Notes: a model not told the origin generated them from the sequence alone. A stretch of 9,267 nt of DNA from Saprospiraceae bacterium (GCA_013002475.1 JABDJM010000058.1:1-9267); one strand, 5' to 3'. Counted from the stretch's first letter, positions 1 to 5,633 are shown. Translations and numbers: made by a program.

Positions 1-894
1 GACATTCCCTTCGGTTATTCGATTAATCCATACCAGGGATGTGAGCATGGTTGTGTCTATTGCTATGCCAGAAATACTCACCCTTATTGGGGCTACTCTG
101 CCGGGCAGGAGTTTGAGCAGAAGATCCTTTACAAGGATTCCGCTCCGCAACTACTGAAGAAATGGTTAAGCCGTAAATCATGGAAGGCACATCCTATCAT
201 GCTATCCGGAAATACGGATTGCTATCAGCCTTTGGAAAAAAGGATGAAGATCACCAGAAAACTATTAGAGACCTTTTATCAGTTTCGTCATCCGGTGGGT
301 ATCATTACTAAAAACAGTCTTATTCAGAGGGACCTGGACATTTTGGAAAAACTCGCATCCCAGAAACTGGTGAGTGTTTGTATAAGTGTAACCACTTTGA
401 ATGAGGAGCTTAGAATGATCATGGAACCCCGGACAGCCACTGCCGGAAAAAAGATGGAGGTTATAAGACAACTTTCCCAAGCAGGCGTTCCGGTCCATGT
501 ATTAATGGGACCTGTCATTCCTGGGATCAATGACCACGAAATAATGGCTATCGGTGAACAAGTCTCGGATGCAGGAGCCCTTGGTTTCCATCATACATTT
601 GTGCGGCTTAATGCAGACGTGGGGATCATCTTTGAAGATTGGATCCGGAAAGCCATGCCGGACAGAGCGGACAAGGTCCTGAACAAAATAAGAGACAGCC
701 ATGGCGGAAAGTTGGGTAGTAGTGTATGGGGAAAACGAATGAGTGGGCAGGGGAATATTTCTCAAATGATATCAGATCAGGTTAAATTGGTTCAAAGGAA
801 GTATTTCAGCAACAAAAGTTTACCTGAGTTCAATTGTGATTTACATGCACATTACAAAACGGGGCAACTTGATCTTTTCCAAAGTCCGGATTAG
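1..894 (+). CDS. PA0069 family radical SAM protein (SplB-like, COG1533), 5' end missing
   Basis: An open frame runs from the first base of the window to TAG at 892-894, giving 297 residues with no start visible. The radical SAM cluster motif CxxxCxxC is at visible residues 14, 18 and 21 (context GCEHGCVYCYAR), which is the arrangement that binds the [4Fe-4S] cluster cleaving S-adenosylmethionine. It is followed by SGNTDCYQPLE (about residues 69-79) and FRHPVGIITKN, both characteristic of the PA0069/SplB-like group. Family members are usually about 350 residues, so some 50 N-terminal residues probably lie left of the window. A methionine at 199 is internal: starting there would lose the cluster motif. 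The substrate of this family is not established; resemblance to spore photoproduct lyase does not imply DNA repair. DUF1415 follows 29 nt downstream on the same strand. Confidence 0.9.
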   Translation, partial: DIPFGYSINPYQGCEHGCVYCYARNTHPYWGYSAGQEFEQKILYKDSAPQLLKKWLSRKSWKAHPIMLSGNTDCYQPLEKRMKITRKLLETFYQFRHPVGIITKNSLIQRDLDILEKLASQKLVSVCISVTTLNEELRMIMEPRTATAGKKMEVIRQLSQAGVPVHVLMGPVIPGINDHEIMAIGEQVSDAGALGFHHTFVRLNADVGIIFEDWIRKAMPDRADKVLNKIRDSHGGKLGSSVWGKRMSGQGNISQMISDQVKLVQRKYFSNKSLPEFNCDLHAHYKTGQLDLFQSPD

Positions 895-923
895 GGTTTT
901 CATTATCTTTCACTTTTAAGCAT

Positions 924-1463
924 ATGAATTACCAGGGAGTTACAGACCAATGGGTCAAGGAGGTTGTTATTGATTTGGGGCTGTGTCCATTTGCAGGAAA
1001 GAGCATTCTGGAGAAGCGGCTTTCGACCAGGGTAATCACTTCCACGGTCCAGGAAAAGATCTTTGAAGAATTCATCGAAGAGATTTACAGTCTGGAGAAT
1101 GATCCGAATCTTGAGTCTTCTTTAATAACTGTCCCCAATGCTTTTTCAAGTTTCGATTCTTTTTTGGAAGCTATAGCCTTTTCCAAAGAATTATTGTCAA
1201 TGTCAGGCTTTGCTGTGGATTATCAGGTTGCCTTTTTCCATCCTCAATTTGTATTTGAGGGTGTGGAAGAAAATGACCCAAGTAATTTTACAAACCGGTC
1301 GCCCTACCCCACTTTTCATCCAATCAAAGAAAAGGCAATGAGTAGAGCGATTGATAGTCATGCTGAGATTGAATCTGTGCCACTTCAAAACATTGAAAAA
1401 ACCAGAAACCTCGGACTCGATCATATGCAGAACCTTTTGAAAAACTGTTACAAAGCAAATTAG
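924..1463 (+). CDS. DUF1415 family protein
   Basis: This 179-residue protein matches the DUF1415 family in length and signature blocks. LCPFA is at residues 20-24, HPQF at 106-109 followed by FEG, and TNRSPYPTFHPIKE at about 123-136. The conserved Cys21 and the His and Arg residues in these blocks could form a metal or catalytic site, but no biochemical function is known to me for the family. There is no signal peptide or membrane segment, so it should be cytoplasmic. The ATG at 924 has no clear Shine-Dalgarno sequence, which is common in Bacteroidota, but it lies 29 nt after the radical SAM stop and places LCPFA at the usual distance from the N-terminus. Its stop codon overlaps the start of the next gene, so the three + strand genes are probably co-transcribed. 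Confidence 0.88.
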   Translation: MNYQGVTDQWVKEVVIDLGLCPFAGKSILEKRLSTRVITSTVQEKIFEEFIEEIYSLENDPNLESSLITVPNAFSSFDSFLEAIAFSKELLSMSGFAVDYQVAFFHPQFVFEGVEENDPSNFTNRSPYPTFHPIKEKAMSRAIDSHAEIESVPLQNIEKTRNLGLDHMQNLLKNCYKAN

Positions 1464-1993
1464 TGGCTTCCGTTTTCGGTCATACCGCCGTTGCTCTAAC
1501 CGGGTCAACCTTGTTCTCCAAAGGAGTGTTGACCAGATCCGTAATTATTACCGGAGTCCTTCTTTCCATAATGCCTGATATCGATGTTTTGTCTTTTCGA
1601 TTTGGAATTCCATACACGCATTGGTTGGGACACAGGGGCATCACTCATTCAATTTTCTTTGCCGCAATCTTTTCAGGATTGATTGCCTTGCTGTTTAGGA
1701 AAAAGGCCGGCCGTAGTAAGGGGGTATTGTGGTTATACTTTTTCCTTTGCCTTGGTTCGCATGGTGTATTGGATGCCATGACAAGTGGCGGCCGGGGAGT
1801 AGGTTTTTTTATCCCCTTTTCATTAGAAAGGCATTTCTTGCCATTCCGACCAATCCTGGTTTCTCCGATTGAGATTGAAGATTTTTTTGGGTCCTGGGGA
1901 TTGAGAGTGATTCAGAGCGAAACGGTTTGGATTCTTCTACCCTGTCTTCTGATTGTGGCCGGTGTTTGGGTGGTCCGTAGAGTACGGGCGTAA
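1463..1993 (+). CDS. DUF457/YdjM-type membrane-bound metal-dependent hydrolase family protein
   Basis: This is a 176-residue integral membrane protein. Family motifs are visible in order: MASVFGH near the N-terminus (His7), MPDIDVL at 37-43, GHRGITHS at 56-63 and SHGVLDAMTSGGRG at 99-112. The conserved His and Asp residues are the basis of the family's predicted metal-dependent hydrolase label (PF04307; E. coli YdjM is a distant member), but no substrate is established. Hydrophobic segments lie at about 23-37, 63-78, 87-100 and 154-171. The start is GTG at 1463, which shares its G with the TAG stop of DUF1415 (TAGTG), so translation is probably coupled. It ends 146 bp from the convergent gene at 2140. 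That gap has T-rich runs but I see no convincing terminator hairpin in it. Confidence 0.87.
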   Translation: MASVFGHTAVALTGSTLFSKGVLTRSVIITGVLLSIMPDIDVLSFRFGIPYTHWLGHRGITHSIFFAAIFSGLIALLFRKKAGRSKGVLWLYFFLCLGSHGVLDAMTSGGRGVGFFIPFSLERHFLPFRPILVSPIEIEDFFGSWGLRVIQSETVWILLPCLLIVAGVWVVRRVRA

Positions 1994-2139
1994 AAAAACC
2001 CACAAAACAAGGTGGTGTTCTCGTGTTGTAGGCTATTCTCAGATTCAGAAATCGTTTGTAAAATAAGGATTATTCCTAATATGTGTAGCTAGTGACGATT
2101 TTTTTTCATTTTTTAATCCTACTACAAGAAATTCCCCTA

Positions 2140-2397
2140 TCAAATCTGAACGCCCAGCCATAGGACCATGAGAATTATAAGGATCAGGATCAATCGGACA
2201 AATGGCCATTTTTGAGCATTTTGGCTAAGGAGGATCAGGATTACTTCCAGAAACAGAAGCAGCAAAAGGGCCAATGAGACGACTAGCACCCAATCTTCAG
2301 GTTGATCCACCATTAGATAACCCAACACTGCGGTAGCCACAGCTGCAAAAACGTAAAACTTAGTAGACCAATTGGCATCAACAATACGATCCTTCAT
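2140..2397 (-). CDS. Unrecognised small three-helix membrane protein
   Basis: I do not recognise this gene. From ATG at 2397 it encodes 85 residues, beginning MKDRIVDANW. Three hydrophobic helices are evident: one right after the N-terminus (FYVFAAVATAVLGYLM), one rich in Leu (WVLVVSLALLLLLFLEVILILL) and one at the extreme C-terminus (FVRLILILIILMVLWLGV). A short acidic turn, DQPEDW, joins the first two. The frame stays open further upstream, with ATG at 2412 and 2427 and TTG at 2439 as alternative starts. I prefer 2397 because the extra residues (MSSLMGPISMRLVA) look like non-coding sequence, but Shine-Dalgarno evidence does not decide it. It follows the 153-residue helical protein on the same strand, 78 nt after that gene's stop. 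Confidence 0.6.
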   Translation of the reverse strand: MKDRIVDANWSTKFYVFAAVATAVLGYLMVDQPEDWVLVVSLALLLLLFLEVILILLSQNAQKWPFVRLILILIILMVLWLGVQI

Positions 2398-2475
2398 GGC
2401 TACCAATCTCATAGAAATTGGCCCCATCAGGGATGACAAAAGTTATTCTTATGGATGAGGTATATCTTTCGCTCC

Positions 2476-2937
2476 TCAATAGATCTTTAAGGGACTGATC
2501 CGGTTAAGTTCCTGTAGGAAGAAGACTGTAAAGTTTCTAAATTCTTTGCGAATCCCCTCCATATCATTCTCAAGGTCTGCGTATTCCTGAAAGATTAACT
2601 GGATATCTGGTTTTTCAGAAATTTCAAACTCTAATTTCAATGAGTCCATATTTTCAATGATCGACATTGCCTCATTGTTTATGAGGTCATCAACCCTGGA
2701 AAGGAATTTTATTAAATCCTTTTGTTTAGAAGCATGGAGGTTTCGGCTGCGCTTTGCAAGTTTTACAAATTGGAAGTAGATGGTTTTGAAGTAAACCAGA
2801 TCCTCCTCCCACTCTTTTTGATTTGCGTTAAGGGTAAAGGTTAGTTTCCCTATTTGAGGATTAAAATCCTTCGTTGATCGAAGGTCTACAGATTCAGTCT
2901 TAGTAAGGCTTTGCTTTGGTGAACTGGGGTTTTTCAT
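2476..2937 (-). CDS. Unrecognised 153-residue helical, highly charged protein
   Basis: I do not recognise the family. The protein begins MKNPSSPKQS and has a Ser/Thr/Lys-rich, probably disordered first 30 residues. From about residue 38 it is an almost continuous run of amphipathic helix rich in Lys, Glu, Asp, Leu and Phe, with segments such as EEDLVYFKTIYFQFVKLAKR and YADLENDMEGIRKEFRNF that look like coiled coil or a helical bundle. There are no cysteines, no signal peptide and no membrane segment, so a cytoplasmic protein is expected. The ATG at 2937 is the only reasonable start. The upstream 159-bp gap holds a small inverted repeat at 2970-2986 (CGGATT, five-nt loop, AATCCG) and the terminator-like hairpin behind the outer membrane protein gene, so this gene probably has its own promoter, which I could not identify with confidence. 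Confidence 0.65.
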   Translation of the reverse strand: MKNPSSPKQSLTKTESVDLRSTKDFNPQIGKLTFTLNANQKEWEEDLVYFKTIYFQFVKLAKRSRNLHASKQKDLIKFLSRVDDLINNEAMSIIENMDSLKLEFEISEKPDIQLIFQEYADLENDMEGIRKEFRNFTVFFLQELNRISPLKIY

Positions 2938-3056
2938 AATCCTGGATTCATTGTTATAGAACTCTCTTACGGATTTTTTTAATCCGGGGTTCTTTAGTTT
3001 AACCAGGATTCCACCTTTTTTCCAACGAAATTGGCTGGAATAAGTGACAAGGATAA

Positions 3057-3078
3057 AGCTCCTGCCTAAGCAGGAGCT
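3057..3078 (-). terminator. Hairpin, likely terminator of the outer membrane protein gene
   Basis: A perfect 9-bp inverted repeat (AGCTCCTGC / GCAGGAGCT) with a 4-nt loop lies 18 nt beyond the stop codon of the - strand beta-barrel gene. Read on the - strand it is followed by TTTATCC, a weak U-tract, so it is a plausible but not ideal rho-independent terminator. It may also protect the 3' end of the transcript. Confidence 0.6.
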
Positions 3079-3096
3079 GAGTACGATTTTGGGAAT

Positions 3097-3780
3097 TTAT
3101 CTTTGTTGAAGAGGCATTTTCCAGCCAATTCCAACCATTATCGATCGGTTTTTAAATGGTGCCTCCAGGATTCCCATTGAAATGAGTTCTGTAAGGCCGA
3201 GGTCATAGGCCCCCTGGATAAGAAGGGAACCAGCATCAAGAGGAACCTCAAAACCAGCTCCAAATTGCAATCCCGTGTCCCATCTTTTTAAACCGATGGT
3301 TTCAAAGGGGATTTCTTCATTCAAGACGTTTAGTCCTAATAAAAGGTTGGCTTTGCCAATGATCCGACCATGGGTTCCATAGGCGATCCTTGGACCGGCT
3401 TTTACAAAGCCTGCCAGCCTCGGACCTCCAAATTTGGCAGTCAGAAGCAGTGGAACCTGCAGGTAATTCAGTCGGGTATCCACCGTATATCCAATGGGAA
3501 TTGGATTCCCAAATATTTCTGTATCCATCCTTTGCCTGATCCTGAAACCCTTTTGCACATACTGTGCACCGGTTTCAAGGGCGAAGTTATCTCCAAGTTC
3601 TTTTTCGATAAAAACAGAAGCGCCAATACCTGGAATAGATTTAAGGGCTTTGACATTACTTAGATCAAAGGGTGTGTCGATATGACTAAGACTTCCGAAT
3701 CCAGTAAACCCAATATTTGTTTGGGCAACCAAGGTTCCGGATAGAATAACGGCTAGGAAAAGTGCAATTCGAAATTTCAT
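3097..3780 (-). CDS. Outer membrane beta-barrel protein, PorT-like porin family
   Basis: This 227-residue protein begins with a clear signal peptide (MKFRIALFLAVILSGTLVAQ, cleavage expected around residues 19-20). The mature part has alternating hydrophobic/polar strands typical of an 8- to 10-stranded barrel, for example NIGFTGFGS, FALETGAQYVQKGFRI, LNYLQVPLLLTAKF, AGFVKAGPRIAYGT, DTGLQFGAGFEV and RSIMVGIGWKM at the C-terminus. The LNYLQVPLLLTAKFG block followed by a KAGP strand is typical of the Bacteroidota outer membrane beta-barrel family (PF13568, PorT-like). Members range from gliding/secretion factors to uncharacterised porins, and this sequence alone does not assign a role. It lies 54 nt after DUF423 on the same strand, so co-transcription is possible. 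A hairpin follows its stop. Confidence 0.85.
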   Translation of the reverse strand: MKFRIALFLAVILSGTLVAQTNIGFTGFGSLSHIDTPFDLSNVKALKSIPGIGASVFIEKELGDNFALETGAQYVQKGFRIRQRMDTEIFGNPIPIGYTVDTRLNYLQVPLLLTAKFGGPRLAGFVKAGPRIAYGTHGRIIGKANLLLGLNVLNEEIPFETIGLKRWDTGLQFGAGFEVPLDAGSLLIQGAYDLGLTELISMGILEAPFKNRSIMVGIGWKMPLQQR

Positions 3781-3834
3781 GCTCAGGCTTTTCTTTTGGA
3801 CGATCGAGCTATGAAATGAAAGGCTATAGAAATG

Positions 3835-4239
3835 TTAAATACTCCTTCTCCCTGGAAAAGTGCCCAAAATCACGGCCAGCCAACCAAGAATATACAGGAT
3901 GCCCCCTATGGGTGTGGTGGGGCCAAGGATAGCTCCTGCCTCCAAACCTGTTATTGAACGGGTCGTCAGCAGGTAAATAGACCCACTGAAGAAAATGGTT
4001 CCGACCAGGAAGGCCCAGGCTGCTCGCGATACCCACTTGGTAGATATTAGTTTCTCAGAGACTATGCCCAACCATAAAAGGGCAATACCATGGATGAATT
4101 GATATCGCACGCCAGTTTGGAAGGAGGTAAGTTGTTCCGTTGATAGTTGTGCTTTTAATCCATGAGAAGCGAAAGCTCCTAGGACCACCCCTAGCAATAG
4201 GAGTATGGCTCCTAATCGGATGATTAGTTTTCTATTCAT
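3835..4239 (-). CDS. DUF423 family membrane protein
   Basis: This is a 134-residue membrane protein with the DUF423 (YwdK-like) signature: an N-terminal helix followed by GAFASHGLK (21-29), then FQTGVRYQFIHGIALLWLG (about 40-58), GTIFFSGSIYLL (80-91) and GPTTPIGGILYILGWLAVI. Four hydrophobic helices are visible. The function is unknown in the family. The start is the ATG at 4239, which overlaps the stop of ung as ATGA; family alignments begin with this kind of short N-terminus ahead of the first helix. The frame stays open upstream to 4416, but that extension is the shadow of ung in another frame and gives a non-natural sequence. Coupling to ung suggests co-expression, not necessarily a shared pathway. 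Confidence 0.9.
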   Translation of the reverse strand: MNRKLIIRLGAILLLLGVVLGAFASHGLKAQLSTEQLTSFQTGVRYQFIHGIALLWLGIVSEKLISTKWVSRAAWAFLVGTIFFSGSIYLLTTRSITGLEAGAILGPTTPIGGILYILGWLAVILGTFPGRRSI

Positions 4240-4919
4240 AGTAATTCCCAGACAATGGGAGTTTTCCCCTGAGATTCCAGGAGTTCGTTGGCCTTTGAAA
4301 AATGACCGCAACCAGAAAACGCTCCTCCGGCTAATGGAGAAGGGTGCCGTGCTTCCAGGACATAATGCTTCATCTCGTCGATCAGATCCTTTTTGCTTCT
4401 GGCAAAGTTGCCCCAAAGAAGGAAAACAAGGCCTTCCTTCTCATCAGATAGTTTTTTGATAACGGCATCTGTAAATTCTTGCCAGCCAATTTTCTTATGG
4501 GAGCCTGCTTTCTTCTGCTCAACAGTAAGCATCGCATTAAGTAGGAATACTCCCTGACTGGCCCAAAAACTTAGGTCTCCATGATCCGGTGGTGGAATGC
4601 CTAAATCTCTTTGGATCTCCTTGAAAATGTTTTTTAATGAAGGTGGTACACGGATGCCCTTGGGAACGGAAAAGCAGAGTCCCATCGCTTCCCCATAGTT
4701 ATGGTAAGGATCCTGCCCCAGGATTACCACTTTTACTTTGTCCACAGGGGTAGAATCGAAAGCATTGAAGATCTTCTTCCCAGGAGGAAAGATCGTTTTC
4801 CCATGGTTCATTTCCTCTACGAGGAAGCTCTTGATTTGAGAAAAATAGGCTGCCTCAAACTCCTCTTTTAGAAGCTTATACCAGGAAGCATCGATGTCTA
4901 CTTTTTTTAACTCTGCCAT
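4236..4919 (-). CDS. ung: Uracil-DNA glycosylase, family 1 (UDG)
   Basis: This enzyme removes uracil from DNA in the cytoplasm, starting base excision repair after cytosine deamination or dUTP incorporation. The 227-residue length is standard for family 1. All key elements are present: the water-activating loop GQDPYH at 68-73 with catalytic Asp70 and Tyr72, which excludes thymine; GLCFSV with the base-stacking Phe83; the Pro-rich VPPSLKNIF (91-99); LLNAMLTVE with the uracil-binding Asn128; LLWGNFA (168-174); and the minor-groove loop HPSPLA at 192-197 with His192. Residue 74 is Asn where Gly is common (GQDPYHN), a minor variant. ATG at 4919 gives the usual N-terminus. The TGA stop overlaps the ATG of DUF423. 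Upstream is an 84-bp leader and then a bidirectional-looking terminator, so transcription should start within that leader. Confidence 0.97.
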   Translation of the reverse strand: MAELKKVDIDASWYKLLKEEFEAAYFSQIKSFLVEEMNHGKTIFPPGKKIFNAFDSTPVDKVKVVILGQDPYHNYGEAMGLCFSVPKGIRVPPSLKNIFKEIQRDLGIPPPDHGDLSFWASQGVFLLNAMLTVEQKKAGSHKKIGWQEFTDAVIKKLSDEKEGLVFLLWGNFARSKKDLIDEMKHYVLEARHPSPLAGGAFSGCGHFSKANELLESQGKTPIVWELL

Positions 4920-5003
4920 CCGAAATTCTAAGTAGACACAAAATAACTATCCGATCACAAATGATTGAAAAAATCGATGTGGAAGCTGATGTTTCTTAGC
5001 AGC

Positions 5004-5058
5004 AAAAAAAATGGAACCCAAGGCTGATCGAGGCTCGCCTTGAGTTCCATTTTTTTTT
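5004..5058 (-). terminator. Long terminator hairpin, distal copy
   Basis: On the - strand the arms at 5037-5050 and 5011-5024 pair over 14 bp with a single G-U, around a 12-nt loop. The stem is flanked by a run of A on one side and eight T on the other, so the A/T tracts can extend the pairing. The one asymmetric position pairs as G-U on the - strand but would be a C-A mismatch on the + strand, which suggests selection for - strand function. It should stop transcripts coming from the tRNA before ung. Confidence 0.75.
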
Positions 5059-5104
5059 GCCCGATGGGCAAATCGTTTGTTTCTCTAGTGATCCCGACAG
5101 GATT
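5014..5104. repeat. 91-bp direct repeat, copy 1 (distal to tRNA)
   Basis: Every base from 5014 to 5104 is identical to 5175-5265 (offset 161). The repeat contains the terminator stem, a small perfect hairpin TTTGCCC-GAT-GGGCAAA (5056-5072), and the last 16 nt of the tRNA-Arg gene at 5089-5104. Identity stops abruptly at both ends (5013/5174 and 5105/5266), so this is a discrete duplication and not a drifting tandem repeat. Perfect identity in mostly non-coding DNA implies a recent event or ongoing homogenisation. Confidence 0.95.
5089..5104 (-). pseudogene. 16-nt 3' fragment of tRNA-Arg
   Basis: These 16 bases are identical to nucleotides 59-74 of the intact tRNA-Arg at 5250-5323: part of the T-arm, the acceptor 3' strand and the discriminator A. 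There is no tRNA body attached, so it is a relic or an attachment-site-like duplicate created with the 91-bp repeat. Confidence 0.85.
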
Positions 5105-5167
5105 TTTTACCAAGATCCATAGGGTTCCAAGGTCAAAAACCACCGATTTCTCGCTCCGCTCGGCCAT

Positions 5168-5208
5168 AAAAAAAGAACCCAAGGCTGATCGAGGCTCGCC
5201 TTGAGTTC
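5168..5208 (-). terminator. Terminator of tRNA-Arg (proximal copy)
   Basis: On the - strand, 42 nt after the tRNA 3' end, arms at 5198-5208 and 5175-5185 form an 11-bp stem with one G-U and a 12-nt loop, immediately followed by seven T (5168-5174). This is a standard rho-independent terminator. It lies inside copy 2 of the 91-bp repeat. Outside the repeat it lacks the extra arm bases seen in the distal copy, so its stem is shorter. Confidence 0.82.
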
Positions 5209-5265
5209 CATTTTTTTTTGCCCGATGGGCAAATCGTTTGTTTCTCTAGTGATCCCGACAGGATT
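5175..5265. repeat. 91-bp direct repeat, copy 2 (includes 3' end of tRNA-Arg)
   Basis: Perfect partner of 5014-5104. It includes tRNA nucleotides 59-74 (5250-5265), the trailer with the TTTGCCC-GAT-GGGCAAA hairpin at 5217-5233, and the tRNA terminator. Removing one repeat plus the 70-bp spacer (161 bp) would still leave a complete tRNA with trailer and terminator. Confidence 0.95.
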
Positions 5266-5323
5266 CGAACCTGTGGCCTGCTGATTAGAAGTCAGCTGCT
5301 CTATCCAGCTGAGCTACGGGACC
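5250..5323 (-). tRNA. trnR: tRNA-Arg (anticodon UCU)
   Basis: A 74-nt cloverleaf folds completely. The acceptor stem is GGTCCCG with CGGGATC (one G-U), the D-stem GCTC/GAGC, the anticodon stem GCTGA/TCAGC with loop CTTCTAA, the variable loop AGGCC, the T-stem ACAGG/CCTGT with loop TTCGAAT, and the discriminator is A. The anticodon TCT (5287-5289 on the + strand complement) reads AGA, giving arginine. CCA is not encoded. The first 22 nt are duplicated at 5612-5633 and the last 16 nt at 5089-5104, so the gene is flanked by its own fragments. The first 23 nt also serve as the 3' end of the GIY-YIG reading frame. Its presumed original promoter is now separated from it by the GIY-YIG cassette. Confidence 0.97.
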
Positions 5324-5555
5324 ATTTTTCTCGTATCCAGGTTTTTCCAAACCCAGACTTCAAATATTTCTCTCTCTTTCGAGCCTCTTCCCAACTTGGA
5401 AAAGATTCCGTAAAGAATAGAATCCAGGGCATGTAGCCCTTGGTTGATTTGGTTTTACCGCTATTATGTTCATTTAGCCGATTTTCCAGATCCTTTGTCA
5501 TACCAACATAGAACCTTTCATCCTTTTGGCTTCGAATAACATAAACAAATACCAT
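5301..5555 (-). CDS. Small GIY-YIG nuclease family protein, reading into tRNA-Arg
   Basis: This 84-residue protein is a single GIY-YIG domain of the short UPF0213/YhbQ-like class. The two motif halves are VYVIRS (Tyr5) and FYVGMT (Tyr16), the conserved Arg is Arg26 in NRLNEHN, and the catalytic Glu is Glu62 in EEARKREKYLKSG, so all expected active-site residues are present. The enzyme class cleaves DNA using one metal ion; the target here is unknown. The ATG at 5555 gives the normal N-terminus (MVFVYVIRS) with no evident Shine-Dalgarno sequence. The last eight residues (WSRSSAG plus stop) are encoded by nucleotides 1-23 of the tRNA, with the TAG stop inside the D-loop. With the upstream hairpin and tRNA fragment it forms a 310-bp cassette. 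It could be a homing-type mobile gene, or a resident gene that captured tRNA sequence. Confidence 0.88.
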   Translation of the reverse strand: MVFVYVIRSQKDERFYVGMTKDLENRLNEHNSGKTKSTKGYMPWILFFTESFPSWEEARKREKYLKSGFGKTWIREKWSRSSAG

Positions 5556-5575
5556 TGTAATGTCTTTGGCTGCTC

Positions 5576-5611
5576 CCTGCCTGCTTGGCCGGCGCCATCC
5601 GGGCAGGCAGG
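5576..5611. repeat. GC-rich inverted repeat at the cassette boundary
   Basis: Perfect 9-bp arms CCTGCCTGC (5576-5584) and GCAGGCAGG (5603-5611) enclose an 18-nt loop that itself contains the palindrome GGCGCC. The structure starts exactly where tRNA homology ends (5611/5612) and stops 20 nt upstream of the GIY-YIG start codon. It is far more GC-rich than its surroundings. There is no T-tract, so it is not an obvious terminator. It may be an element end, a REP-like sequence or an RNA structure controlling translation. Confidence 0.8.
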
Positions 5612-5633
5612 TATCCAGCTGAGCTACGGGACC
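5612..5633 (-). pseudogene. 22-nt 5' fragment of tRNA-Arg
   Basis: Identical to nucleotides 1-22 of the intact tRNA-Arg: the acceptor 5' strand and the D-arm up to the D-loop. It breaks off at nucleotide 22 and runs straight into the hairpin. The best promoter match lies just upstream, so this fragment probably marks the original 5' end of the tRNA gene. Confidence 0.9.

Larger units (their letters stand above)
4920..5249. other. 330-bp gene-free region between ung and tRNA-Arg: duplicated tRNA trailer
   Basis: No convincing gene is present. Starting at the ung side, the region holds the presumptive ung promoter leader (4920-5003), the first copy of a 91-bp direct repeat with a strong terminator hairpin and a 16-nt tRNA tail fragment (5014-5104), a 70-bp unique spacer containing a TCGCTCCGCTCGG segment, and most of the second copy, which is the trailer of the intact tRNA. 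A 75-codon open frame across 4955-5182 is made of these repeats and a tRNA 3' end, so it is very probably spurious. Confidence 0.75.

Noticed and set aside
1994..2139. Possible bidirectional terminator between convergent genes
   Set aside because: T-rich runs are present, but only a 4-bp hairpin core (AGGA/TCCT near 2068-2079) could be found, too weak to call.
3370..3685. Several ORFs of 60-100 codons overlapping the outer membrane barrel gene
   Set aside because: They are shadow frames of a gene with a clear signal peptide and barrel pattern, and show no domain or start signal of their own.
4240..4416. Upstream extension of the DUF423 reading frame to 4416
   Set aside because: The extension lies wholly inside ung in another frame. 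The ATG at 4239 gives the family's normal N-terminus and an ATGA overlap.
4955..5182. 75-codon - strand ORF (MGSFFMAERSEKS...)
   Set aside because: It is built from the duplicated terminator, a tRNA 3' fragment and the spacer. It has no recognisable domain and runs across a strong terminator hairpin.
5014..5265. CRISPR-like array from the direct repeats
   Set aside because: There are only two copies, 91 bp long and containing a tRNA end and terminator, with one 70-bp spacer and no cas genes.
5218..5436. 72-codon + strand ORF containing SSDPDRIRTCGLLIRSQLLYPAELRD
   Set aside because: This is the antisense translation of the tRNA-Arg gene and its trailer, a well-known kind of false protein in databases. 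It also overlaps the GIY-YIG gene on the other strand.
3057..5611. The 3057-3078 hairpin and the 5576-5611 hairpin as copies of one repeat family
   Set aside because: They share only the CCTGC/GCAGG core; arm length, loop and flanks differ, so a common origin is not supported.
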